From the NCBI GenBank assembly GCA_963934295.1, contig CAWVXY010000011.1, positions 1-64,000 on the forward strand: a DNA stretch of 64,000 bases. Direction: 5' to 3'. Position 1 is the stretch's first letter. Every line of letters begins with the position of its first letter. The notes beneath the pieces are model-generated. The model had not been told where the DNA came from. It saw only the letters and a program-made list of their open reading frames with translations, and did not search any database. This DNA comes from Seribacter sp963934295. Lineage in GTDB: Bacteria > Verrucomicrobiota > Verrucomicrobiia > Opitutales > Seribacteraceae. Made by a program: the position numbers and the translations under genes. Below are positions 16,101 to 23,344 of this stretch, one piece after another.

Positions 16101-16651
16101 ATTTAAGTTTAAAATTTTTTATTTTCTTTATCCTCCTTACCATTTCCTTTGGTGCTTTGGGAAAAGAGAGACAAAATTTCTTTCCGATTATTGAAGAAGT
16201 AAAAGGGCAGGCATTATGGTTTAACTCGGCAAATGGACAGTATACTCCGGTTAATCCGGGGCTGGTTCTGTCTAAGACAACCCGTCTGATTGTTTCTTCC
16301 CAGTCTCATTTGGTATTTTCCTGCCCCGTTGGAATTGCCGGACGGGTTTCCGGACCTGCAGAAATAATTCTTAAACCTGCAGAAAATAACGGTTATGAAG
16401 CGAATATGAAAAGGGGTACCGTAGCGATTTTATTGGACCCTGGAAGACCAAGCGGATCTCCTCAGTTTGCGGTGCGTACTAAGGATGGTTTGGCTCTGGC
16501 AAAAGGAACTTTTTACGCAATAACTGAGTACAAGGGGCAAACTTTTGTGAAGGTGAAAACTGGGTCTATCAAAGCAAAGCCTAAACCACCAATTAAAAGA
16601 AACTTTGCTGCTTACAAAAAGATAGATATCGGAAAATCTTCTAAAAATTAA
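16097..16651 (+). CDS. FecR-like exported protein
   Basis: The 184-residue product has a signal peptide (1-22) and a FecR-type beta domain: a VKGQALWFNSANGQYTPV segment near residue 35, a mid-part ending in GTVAILLD, and FAVRTKDGLALAKGTFYAI near 125, which is the usual FecR core pattern. The C-terminus is Lys/Pro-rich. FecR domains in classical systems sense iron-citrate transport, but many exported FecR proteins in PVC bacteria have no such link, so only the fold is assigned. It overlaps the previous gene by 4 bases and ends the tpsB-tpsA operon; FecR and FHA-type domains also occur together elsewhere. A 188-base AT-rich gap follows before mrpE. Confidence 0.68.
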   Translation: MNLSLKFFIFFILLTISFGALGKERQNFFPIIEEVKGQALWFNSANGQYTPVNPGLVLSKTTRLIVSSQSHLVFSCPVGIAGRVSGPAEIILKPAENNGYEANMKRGTVAILLDPGRPSGSPQFAVRTKDGLALAKGTFYAITEYKGQTFVKVKTGSIKAKPKPPIKRNFAAYKKIDIGKSSKN

Positions 16652-16839
16652 AATTATCCTAATAATATTTTTATTCTATTATTTTTAATGAATCAGAATT
16701 TATTTCATTTTCTAATTAAAAAGGCTTAAAGGATTTAATTGGAATTGTAGAAAAATAACCGAAATCAGTTTTTTTTTTCGTTCGGGGTTGCACCGAGTGA
16801 AAAATCTCTTTTTGTCTTTATTTTAACTTTTTTTATCAA

Positions 16840-17343
16840 ATGTATCCATTGGTTGTCTTCATACTTCTATTTCTGAACTGGGTGGTTTTTTCAGGAAAGT
16901 TTGATGTATTCCATTTGGGGCTAGGTATTGTGTCCTGTGTAGTGGTGACCTGGTTGTCCCAGGATTTACTTTTTTATGATCGTAATAAAGGACTAAAGTC
17001 TCGGATGCATGAGGTGTGGGCTTTTTTATGTTATATACCATGGCTTACCTGGGAGGTGATTTTGGCAAACATTCATGTGTTCAAATTGGCAATGACCAAC
17101 AAGGGATATGTGGAGATGGCCCCTAGAGTGGTTACGATTAAGACAATTTTAAAAACCGATTTTGCCAAGTTTGTGTTGGCTAATTCAATTACTCTGACTC
17201 CGGGAACCATTACCATGTTAGTTAGGGGAGACATCATTCATGTTCATGTGATGAGTCAGTTCTTGGAGGATGATTTGTTACAGGGTGCGATTGAGAGAAA
17301 AGTGGCGGAAATCTTTGAACCTGAGGTATTGAAAAACGCATGA
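16840..17343 (+). CDS. mrpE: Na+/H+ antiporter subunit E
   Basis: MrpE is a small membrane subunit of the multisubunit Mrp cation/proton antiporter and is needed for its assembly. The 167-residue product has two or three N-terminal membrane helices (MYPLVVFILLFLNWVVFSG and onward) and the soluble C-terminal part with the family-typical LANSITLTPGTITM motif around residue 119. It is the first gene of a ten-gene operon with almost no gaps; it overlaps mrpF by 4 bases (ATGA). The 188 bases upstream are AT-rich with a T-run and hold the likely promoter, but I cannot point to a convincing -35/-10 pair. The start ATG has no Shine-Dalgarno sequence. Confidence 0.93.
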   Translation: MYPLVVFILLFLNWVVFSGKFDVFHLGLGIVSCVVVTWLSQDLLFYDRNKGLKSRMHEVWAFLCYIPWLTWEVILANIHVFKLAMTNKGYVEMAPRVVTIKTILKTDFAKFVLANSITLTPGTITMLVRGDIIHVHVMSQFLEDDLLQGAIERKVAEIFEPEVLKNA

Positions 17344-17645
17344 TTGAGTGGTTTGCCATAATTGTTGGAGCGATTCTTTTTATCCTAATGATTCCATTGT
17401 TCTACCGAATTTGGGTGGGGCCAACTGCATATGACCGAATCCTCGCGGTTAATGCAATTGGTACAAAAACGGCCGTATTATTGGTCATAATAGGAACTTT
17501 ATTTGAGCGGGTTGATATGTTTGTGGATTTCGCAATTGCCTATGCATTGCTTAATTTTTTGGCGTCGGTTGTGGTATCTCGTTATCTTAATCGGACTGCC
17601 TCCTTAAAAGAAATGGAAGAAAAAGCAAAGGGGGCCAAGGCATAG
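17340..17645 (+). CDS. mrpF: Na+/H+ antiporter subunit F
   Basis: MrpF is a three-helix membrane subunit of the Mrp antiporter. The 101-residue product has three predicted transmembrane helices and the family-typical RIWVGPTAYDRILAVNAIGTKT segment (about residues 23-44) with its conserved Asp-Arg pair. Its length is normal. It overlaps the mrpE stop by 4 bases and is followed after 1 base by mrpG, in the usual E-F-G order. A short Lys/Ala-rich C-terminus faces the cytoplasm. Confidence 0.93.
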   Translation: MIEWFAIIVGAILFILMIPLFYRIWVGPTAYDRILAVNAIGTKTAVLLVIIGTLFERVDMFVDFAIAYALLNFLASVVVSRYLNRTASLKEMEEKAKGAKA

Positions 17646-17646
17646 G

Positions 17647-18057
17647 ATGGAAGATTTCGGAATAAATCTTGTGCTTGCTGAAACGGTGGCTTCATCCGCA
17701 GAAGGTCTTGGTTTGCTACAAATCCTGGGCATGCTGATGGGTATTTTGGGATTGGTTTTCTTTCTGGGTTCCGCAGTGGGTATGATTCGCTTTCCGGATT
17801 TTTATACCCGTATGCATGCAGTTGGGAAAGGGGATACATTATCCACCATGCTCATGCTTATTGGTTTTGGTTTGTTGACCATGGAGGATTATTCAATCGT
17901 TAGTTGGTTGGTCTTTATTAAAATAATGGCGATTGTTCTTTTTATTTATATCACCAGTCCAACGAGTACGCATGTGCTTATGAAGGCGGCTTTTGAGGAT
18001 AACCATATGCCTTTGGATGAAAACGATCTGAAGAAAATCAAGGGGGAAAAGAAGTAA
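17647..18057 (+). CDS. mrpG: Na+/H+ antiporter subunit G
   Basis: MrpG is another small membrane subunit of the Mrp complex. The 136-residue product has three transmembrane helices and the signature GMIRFPDFYTRMHAVGKGDT (about residues 45-64), which is diagnostic for the MnhG/PhaG family. An N-terminal extension of about 20 residues and a C-terminal acidic/basic tail of about 20 residues are slightly longer than in the minimal members. Its stop codon shares one base with the start of the next gene, which implies tight translational coupling. Confidence 0.93.
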   Translation: MEDFGINLVLAETVASSAEGLGLLQILGMLMGILGLVFFLGSAVGMIRFPDFYTRMHAVGKGDTLSTMLMLIGFGLLTMEDYSIVSWLVFIKIMAIVLFIYITSPTSTHVLMKAAFEDNHMPLDENDLKKIKGEKK

Positions 18058-18305
18058 TGGGATTGGAACTCTTTAATACTTTAATCCTTTTACTTCTTGT
18101 GGTTGCGGCCATTGTTGCCTTACGGGTGAAGGATTTGCTCACGGCTTCGGTTGTATTTGCGGTGTACAGTTTTTTAATGTGTCTGCTTTGGGCTGAAATG
18201 GGAGCTGTGGATGTAGCTTTTACCGAGGCAACTGTAGGTGCTGGAATTAGTACGGTTGTTATGATTGCGACCATTTTTAACCTGAAGAGAAAGTCGTCTG
18301 ATTAA
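18057..18305 (+). CDS. MbhD-like subunit (DUF4040), detached piece of MrpA C-terminus
   Basis: The 82-residue product has three membrane helices and the DUF4040/MbhD pattern (VALRVKDLLTASVVFAVYSFL, then WAEMGAVDVAFTEATVGAGI). In Bacillus-type Mrp this piece is the C-terminal part of MrpA; in the archaeal membrane-bound hydrogenase it is the separate MbhD subunit. Here it is a separate gene, so the operon follows the split Mbh-like arrangement. The conserved Asp/Glu residues in the second motif are thought to belong to the ion path between modules. It shares single bases with both neighbouring genes. Confidence 0.85.
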   Translation: MGLELFNTLILLLLVVAAIVALRVKDLLTASVVFAVYSFLMCLLWAEMGAVDVAFTEATVGAGISTVVMIATIFNLKRKSSD

Positions 18306-19054
18306 TGAAGAAACTTTCCCTTATTCCAGTTCTTGTGGTGGGTGCTTTGCTTATTTATGCGGCCGATGATTTTCCCGAGTGGGGTAGCCCGACAGCCCCG
18401 GCATCCGCTTCTCCTTTATCATCCCATTTTATTTCTAATACGGGAGTGGATACCGAGGTTCCCAATATGGTGACCGCGGTACTCGCAGATTATCGGGGTT
18501 TTGATACGATGTTTGAAACGGTGGTTGTTTTTATTGCCGGTATGGCGGTGTTGGCCATTCTGAAAAATTCTTCCGGGACGAATTCGAAAAAGAAAAATTT
18601 CCATATTGAAACGGAACCAGATATCATTGTAACCAATACGGTTCGTTTGCTCATTCCGGTTATTCAAATCTTTGCCTTTTATGTACTGGCGCACGGTCAT
18701 GTCAGTCCGGGGGGTGGTTTTCAGGGTGGTGTGGTAATGGGGGCAAGTTTTATAATGATTGCATTGTCCTGGGATCTGGAAAAAGCACTTGCCCGTTTTC
18801 CCATGGATCGTTGTTTCATCGTGGCCGGCTTAGGTATTGTTTTATACGGAGGTATTGGACTTCTTTCCATGTTTTTGGGAGGCGAGTTTTTGGATTATGC
18901 CGAACTGGCCAATATGCTTCCGGTTTCTCGTGAAATGGCGAGATATCATGCGATGCTTGGAGTGGAGATCGGAGTCGGTCTTACCGTGACAGCAATCATG
19001 TTTGCCTTGTATGCGAATTTGGCCACGGAGGGACGGTTGAAGGGCGGACTTTGA
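18305..19054 (+). CDS. mrpB: MrpB subunit with fused MbhE-like N-terminus
   Basis: The 249-residue product is longer than the usual MrpB (about 140). Residues 1-100 hold two membrane helices and an intervening loop with DYRGFDTMFETVVVFIAGMAV, which is the MbhE pattern (MrpA extreme C-terminus). Residues 110-249 are the MnhB/MrpB domain with the signature HGHVSPGGGFQGGVVMGAS. So MbhE and MbhF equivalents are fused in one chain. The His/Gly-rich signature is complete. It starts one base inside the previous stop and is followed 17 bases later by mrpC. Confidence 0.9.
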   Translation: MKKLSLIPVLVVGALLIYAADDFPEWGSPTAPASASPLSSHFISNTGVDTEVPNMVTAVLADYRGFDTMFETVVVFIAGMAVLAILKNSSGTNSKKKNFHIETEPDIIVTNTVRLLIPVIQIFAFYVLAHGHVSPGGGFQGGVVMGASFIMIALSWDLEKALARFPMDRCFIVAGLGIVLYGGIGLLSMFLGGEFLDYAELANMLPVSREMARYHAMLGVEIGVGLTVTAIMFALYANLATEGRLKGGL

Positions 19055-19071
19055 GTCTGATTAGATAAGTT

Positions 19072-19965
19072 ATGTTTGAAGACGGAACCATAATTAATGA
19101 ATTATTCATCGAGAGATTGAATTATTTTATTTATGTGATCCTACTCCTAATCGGATTACACGGAATGATTGCGAAAAATAACCTGATCAAAAAACTGATT
19201 GGGATGTCCATTTTTCAAACCGCGATTATTTTATTTTATGTTTCCGTGGGGGTGAAGGAGGGGGCAACCATTCCTATTTATTTACCCGAACATGATCCGC
19301 ATGGTTCTCATGCTTCTCATGGGGATGAAAATGGAACCGATGAAGTAATCCATGGCCCGGTTGTATTAGAAGCGGGATTGGTCAAGGGTTATGCAAATCC
19401 ATTACCACATGTTCTTATGCTTACTGCAATTGTGGTGGGGGTAGCCACATTGGGCTTAGCCTTGGCATTGTGTCTGCGAATTTATCAGGGGTATGGTACG
19501 ATTGAAGAGGATGAAATTCTAGCAAAGATCGAAAGGCAGGAAATGGGGTCAAAGCCAAGCATTATTGTGAAATCTGCGGATTCACCTAAGCCGAAGACTT
19601 CTAAATCTGACAAATCGGTTTCTAAGCCGAAGGTATCTTCTTCTCCAAGTACTAAGCGGTCTAAAGCAAGACCCAAAGCAAAAGCAAAGACTGCCTCTAC
19701 CGCAACCAAGGCAAAAACTTCCCAAGCTAAATCTTCTTCGCCTAAGCCAAAACCTGCATCATTCAAGTCAACGACCACTGGAACAAAAAAATCTCCCGCT
19801 AAGCCAAAAACCACGGCTTCCAAAACCGCTGGCATGTCGCCTACCAAAGCTAAGCCTAAGCCGAGAGCAAAACCAAAGGCAAAACCTACGACTCGAGCCA
19901 AAGCCACATCCACTGCTAAAAAAGCAACGGCTTCGAAGCCTAAGCCCAGGACTCCCAAGAAATGA
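19072..19965 (+). CDS. mrpC: MrpC subunit with long histone-H1-like basic tail
   Basis: MrpC is a NuoK-like membrane subunit. Residues 1-145 give the three helices and the MnhC pattern (LIGLHGMIAKNNLIKKLIGMSIFQTAIILFYVSVG, then PLPHVLMLTAIVVGVATLGLALALCLRIYQGYGTI). Residues about 160-297 are a low-complexity tail of Lys, Pro, Ala, Ser and Thr with repeats such as KPKPRAKPKAKP, like histone H1 or AlgP-type proteins. Normal MrpC has 110-130 residues, so the tail more than doubles the protein. It would lie on the cytoplasmic side if it follows the last helix. A His-rich loop (HDPHGSHASHGDENG) sits between helices 2 and 3. It overlaps mrpD by 4 bases. Confidence 0.88.
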   Translation: MFEDGTIINELFIERLNYFIYVILLLIGLHGMIAKNNLIKKLIGMSIFQTAIILFYVSVGVKEGATIPIYLPEHDPHGSHASHGDENGTDEVIHGPVVLEAGLVKGYANPLPHVLMLTAIVVGVATLGLALALCLRIYQGYGTIEEDEILAKIERQEMGSKPSIIVKSADSPKPKTSKSDKSVSKPKVSSSPSTKRSKARPKAKAKTASTATKAKTSQAKSSSPKPKPASFKSTTTGTKKSPAKPKTTASKTAGMSPTKAKPKPRAKPKAKPTTRAKATSTAKKATASKPKPRTPKK

Positions 19966-21521
19966 TGGAAAACGCGATAGCCTGGATTTTAATATTTCCA
20001 TTATTTGGATCGGTTGCCTGTGCCATTTTGGGAATGGGGAACAAGAAAATTTGTTATCCGATAGCAGTACTTTCCATGGCGGGTTCACTCTGGGGAGGTA
20101 TTGAAACCTTAAGACAGGTCATTGCCTCTGAGGTGCACACAGTTTCGTACATATTTGGCGGATGGACGCTCGATAAATACCCACGGGGAGTCGGTATAGA
20201 ATTTCATGCGGATATTTTAGGAATTCTTATCACTTTGGTTGTACTGGGTGTTGGGTTAATCGTGTCTATTTATTCAAAATTACCGGTTCAGGATGAAACT
20301 CCGAATAAAGAACCACTTTTTTACACTTTATTTTTATTACAAATTACCGGATTGGCAGGTATTTGTTTAACTGGAGATGCATTCAATCTGTATGTCTTAA
20401 TCGAGGTGGCTGCATTGACTGGTTATGGTTTGATCGCAATGGGTTCCAAGCGGGCAGCAGCAGCCACTTTTAATTATGTGATTCTGGGAACCATCGGAGC
20501 TTCGCTTTATCTTCTTGGAGTTGGATATATCTATATAAAAACCGGCACGCTGAATATGGTGGGAATCCACGATGTAATTGTGGCGAATGGGCTAGCAGAT
20601 TCCTCGACTATGCAGGTTGCCTTTGTTCTGGTTGGAATTGGGATTCTTATTAAAATGGCCTTTTTCCCGTTTCACGCATGGCTTCCGAATGCTTATTGTA
20701 ATGCTCCAACAGTTACTTCTTCCCTGCTCGCTCCACTCGTCACCAAGGTGATGATTTATGTGATGATTCGTATGGTGTTGTCTGTTTTCGGAGTTGAATT
20801 TTCTTTTGAATCCACTCTGTGGGTCGATGTTATGCCTTGGTTGGTGGTTGTGGCGATCATATGTGCGGCCGTAATGGCACTGGCTCAGCGGGAAATTAAA
20901 CGAATGCTTGCCTATTTGATTGTGGCCGAGGTTGGCTATATGGTCGGGGGGGTATGGATTTATAACTACTATGGTTTGATTGGATCGATCTTTCATGTGA
21001 TCAGTGATGCATGTATGACCCTGTGTTTGTTTCTTGGTGCCGGGCTCATTTTACGAAAGGCCAAGACCACACATTTTGATGGATTACGTGGTTTATTTTC
21101 CAAAATGCCCTTAACCATGACCGGATTTTTCATAGGTGGTTTTTCGATTATTGGACTGCCTCCAACCTGTGGGTTTTTCAGTAAGTGGTATCTGATCACT
21201 GGGGGTATGGTTTCTCAGCGTTGGGAATATATGATTGTGCTTATGTTTTCAACAATGGTGATGGTGGTTCTGTTCTTCCGTCTTATTGAAAGAATCCATT
21301 TAGCGGTTAGTGAAAGTGGGGAGAATTTAGGACATGGGCATGGTGATCTGGGTCTGACCAAGGAACAGACACGCTTTGATGAAGGGCCCTTATCTATGCT
21401 GATTCCACTTCTTCTTGCCGCAACTGTGGTTCTAGTCGTGGGTATATACAATCAGGATATTGTTAATCTTATTGAGATCTTTCTATCTGAATTCAATCTT
21501 CCCAAGGGGGTGGGGCATTAA
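19962..21521 (+). CDS. mrpD: Na+/H+ antiporter subunit D (NuoM/N-like)
   Basis: MrpD is one of the antiporter-like subunits related to NuoL/M/N of complex I. The 519-residue product has about 14 membrane helices and keeps the residues of the proton channel: the Glu of transmembrane helix 5 (YVLIEVAALTGYG) and the Lys of helix 7 (GILIKMAFFPFHAWLPNAYCNAPT). Length and motifs are normal. Its start overlaps the end of mrpC by 4 bases, and the next subunit begins directly after its stop. It is the first of three such antiporter-like subunits in this operon. Confidence 0.93.
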   Translation: MMENAIAWILIFPLFGSVACAILGMGNKKICYPIAVLSMAGSLWGGIETLRQVIASEVHTVSYIFGGWTLDKYPRGVGIEFHADILGILITLVVLGVGLIVSIYSKLPVQDETPNKEPLFYTLFLLQITGLAGICLTGDAFNLYVLIEVAALTGYGLIAMGSKRAAAATFNYVILGTIGASLYLLGVGYIYIKTGTLNMVGIHDVIVANGLADSSTMQVAFVLVGIGILIKMAFFPFHAWLPNAYCNAPTVTSSLLAPLVTKVMIYVMIRMVLSVFGVEFSFESTLWVDVMPWLVVVAIICAAVMALAQREIKRMLAYLIVAEVGYMVGGVWIYNYYGLIGSIFHVISDACMTLCLFLGAGLILRKAKTTHFDGLRGLFSKMPLTMTGFFIGGFSIIGLPPTCGFFSKWYLITGGMVSQRWEYMIVLMFSTMVMVVLFFRLIERIHLAVSESGENLGHGHGDLGLTKEQTRFDEGPLSMLIPLLLAATVVLVVGIYNQDIVNLIEIFLSEFNLPKGVGH

Positions 21522-23012
21522 ATGAGTGCACCTGAAGTAACCGTTATTGAAGATATCCGCCCATTAATTGCGTTTGTCGCTCCATTAATCGGGGTGATTG
21601 GAATTGCTTGGGCAGGAGAAAAGCGAAAAAACCTTCGGGAAACCTTTACTTTCTTGGTGGCAACCATTCAAGCTTCGGTTGTTCTCTCCATGGTTCCTAT
21701 TTTGCTAAGTGGAAGCATAATAGAATTTCAAATATGGCAGATGTTTACCCATGTGCCTCTTTTATTAAGGGTGGATGGTTTTGGATTGCTCTTTGCCTGT
21801 GTGGCATCCCTTCTTTGGATTGCCACCAGCGTGTATGCGATTGGATACATGCGGGGTTTACACGAACATGCACAGACAAGGTTTTATTCCTTTTTCGCGA
21901 TTTCCCTTTCAGCCACAATCGGAGTAGCTTTTTCGGCTAACTTGCTGACGATCTATTTTTTCTATGAGATGCTTTCGGTCTCCACTTTTCCTTTGGTTAC
22001 TCACATGCAGGATAAGGATGCCCGGACGGGAGGCAGGACTTATTTAGGTTATTTGCTCTTCACTTCTCTCTGTCTGTTATTACCTGCCATGAGTTGGTGC
22101 TATGTCTGGCTGGATGGTGGCACCGTAACTATGGATTTTCTTGCTGATACCGGAAAGGTTGGTGCTTTTAGTCAGACCACGCAAATGGTTCTGCTTGCTC
22201 TTTTTACTTTTGGTTTTGCTAAGGCAGGCATCATGCCGCTTCACTCCTGGTTACCGGGCGCAATGGTTGCCCCAACACCGGTCTCTGCATTACTCCATGC
22301 AGTTGCAGTGGTCAAGGTGGGGGTCTTTTGTGTAATTAGGGTGTACTCTGATATTTTCGGAGTACAGGTTTTACAGGATTTGGATGGAGAGGATTGGATG
22401 ATTGGGTTAGCCTGTGCCACCATTTTGATCTCTTCCCTGATTGCATTATCTCAGGATAATTTAAAGAGGAGGTTAGCCTTTTCCACTATTGGGCAGCTCG
22501 GGTATGTCGTGCTTGGGGCCACTCTTGCCACGGAACAGGGAGTGGGTGGATCTGTACTGCATATTGCGATGCACGCCTGTGGTAAAATTACTTTGTTCTT
22601 CTGTGCCGGAGCTATTTTTGTGGCCAGTGGTAAAAAATATGTAAGTGAATTACGCGGTCTGGGTAGAAAGATGCCAATCACCATGGGCGCCTTTATGATA
22701 GGTTCCTTGAGCGTAATTGGACTGCCCCCTCTAGGCGGCTTTATCAGTAAATGGTACTTAGCTCTGGGTGCTTTGGATAGAGGTATGACCTGGGTGGTTG
22801 TGGTTTTGTTGGTCAGTTCACTGCTTAATGTTTTTTATCTTCTCCCCGTTGCGGTAACCGCATTTTTTAGAGACCCGAAGGATGACCAGGATACGGGAAT
22901 GAAGGAAGCCCCTATGGCCTGCGTTGTTCCCCTTGCAATAACTGCAATTGGTTGTTTTGGATTGTTCTTTTTTGCCGAGCCTATCCTGCAACTTGTTGGA
23001 TTATCTAAATGA
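21522..23012 (+). CDS. Second MrpD/NuoM-type antiporter subunit
   Basis: The 496-residue membrane protein belongs to the proton-conducting ND4/ND5-like family (about 13-14 helices). It keeps the helix-5 Glu (YFFYEMLSVSTFP) and the helix-7 Lys (FAKAGIMPLHSWLPGAMVAPTPVSALLHAVAVVKVG). The text is close to MrpD/MnhD and NuoM but it is a distinct paralogue of the preceding gene. It starts directly after the mrpD stop with no gap. Bacillus-type Mrp has only MrpA and MrpD of this kind, so this extra subunit, with the one at 23345, takes the place of MrpA. Confidence 0.88.
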   Translation: MSAPEVTVIEDIRPLIAFVAPLIGVIGIAWAGEKRKNLRETFTFLVATIQASVVLSMVPILLSGSIIEFQIWQMFTHVPLLLRVDGFGLLFACVASLLWIATSVYAIGYMRGLHEHAQTRFYSFFAISLSATIGVAFSANLLTIYFFYEMLSVSTFPLVTHMQDKDARTGGRTYLGYLLFTSLCLLLPAMSWCYVWLDGGTVTMDFLADTGKVGAFSQTTQMVLLALFTFGFAKAGIMPLHSWLPGAMVAPTPVSALLHAVAVVKVGVFCVIRVYSDIFGVQVLQDLDGEDWMIGLACATILISSLIALSQDNLKRRLAFSTIGQLGYVVLGATLATEQGVGGSVLHIAMHACGKITLFFCAGAIFVASGKKYVSELRGLGRKMPITMGAFMIGSLSVIGLPPLGGFISKWYLALGALDRGMTWVVVVLLVSSLLNVFYLLPVAVTAFFRDPKDDQDTGMKEAPMACVVPLAITAIGCFGLFFFAEPILQLVGLSK

Positions 23013-23028
23013 TCATAAGCGTTTTATT

Positions 23029-23343
23029 ATGAGTAAACAAAAAGAGAAAAATAACGAACCTGATCGATGGCTTGATGATCCCTTAAATGTTCGCAAGTTA
23101 ATCCGTGGATTTTACTGGCTTTGTGCAATTGTTATTTTAATCGATGTTATTTTTAGCTTGGGGTGGCATAGACATGCTGCTTTTACGGAAGATATTAGCG
23201 TTCATTCTCTGGAAACTCTACCCGCCTTTTATGGAGTGTATGGTTTTTTAGCCTGCGTTGGTCTGGTCTATGTTTCAAAACTAATGCGTGAATTCGCCGG
23301 TAAAAAAATTCTCATGAGAGACGAGGATTACTGGGATAAATAG
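23029..23343 (+). CDS. Small two-helix membrane protein in the Mrp operon
   Basis: The 104-residue product from the ATG at 23029 has a charged N-terminus (KQKEKNNEPDRWLDDP), two membrane helices (about residues 25-44 and 68-88), a His-containing loop between them and a charged C-terminus. I do not recognise the family by name. It begins 16 bases after the second MrpD-like gene and ends 1 base before the third, so it is surely part of the operon and probably an accessory subunit of the complex. An earlier in-frame start at 22948 lies inside the preceding gene and was rejected. Confidence 0.8.
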   Translation: MSKQKEKNNEPDRWLDDPLNVRKLIRGFYWLCAIVILIDVIFSLGWHRHAAFTEDISVHSLETLPAFYGVYGFLACVGLVYVSKLMREFAGKKILMRDEDYWDK

Positions 23344-23344
23344 G

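Noticed and set aside
19485..19958. Long open frame on the minus strand, rich in Gly, Ala, Leu and Val
   Set aside because: It is the mirror of the Lys/Pro/Ala codons of the MrpC tail. Low complexity on one strand opens the other; there is no family match and no start context.
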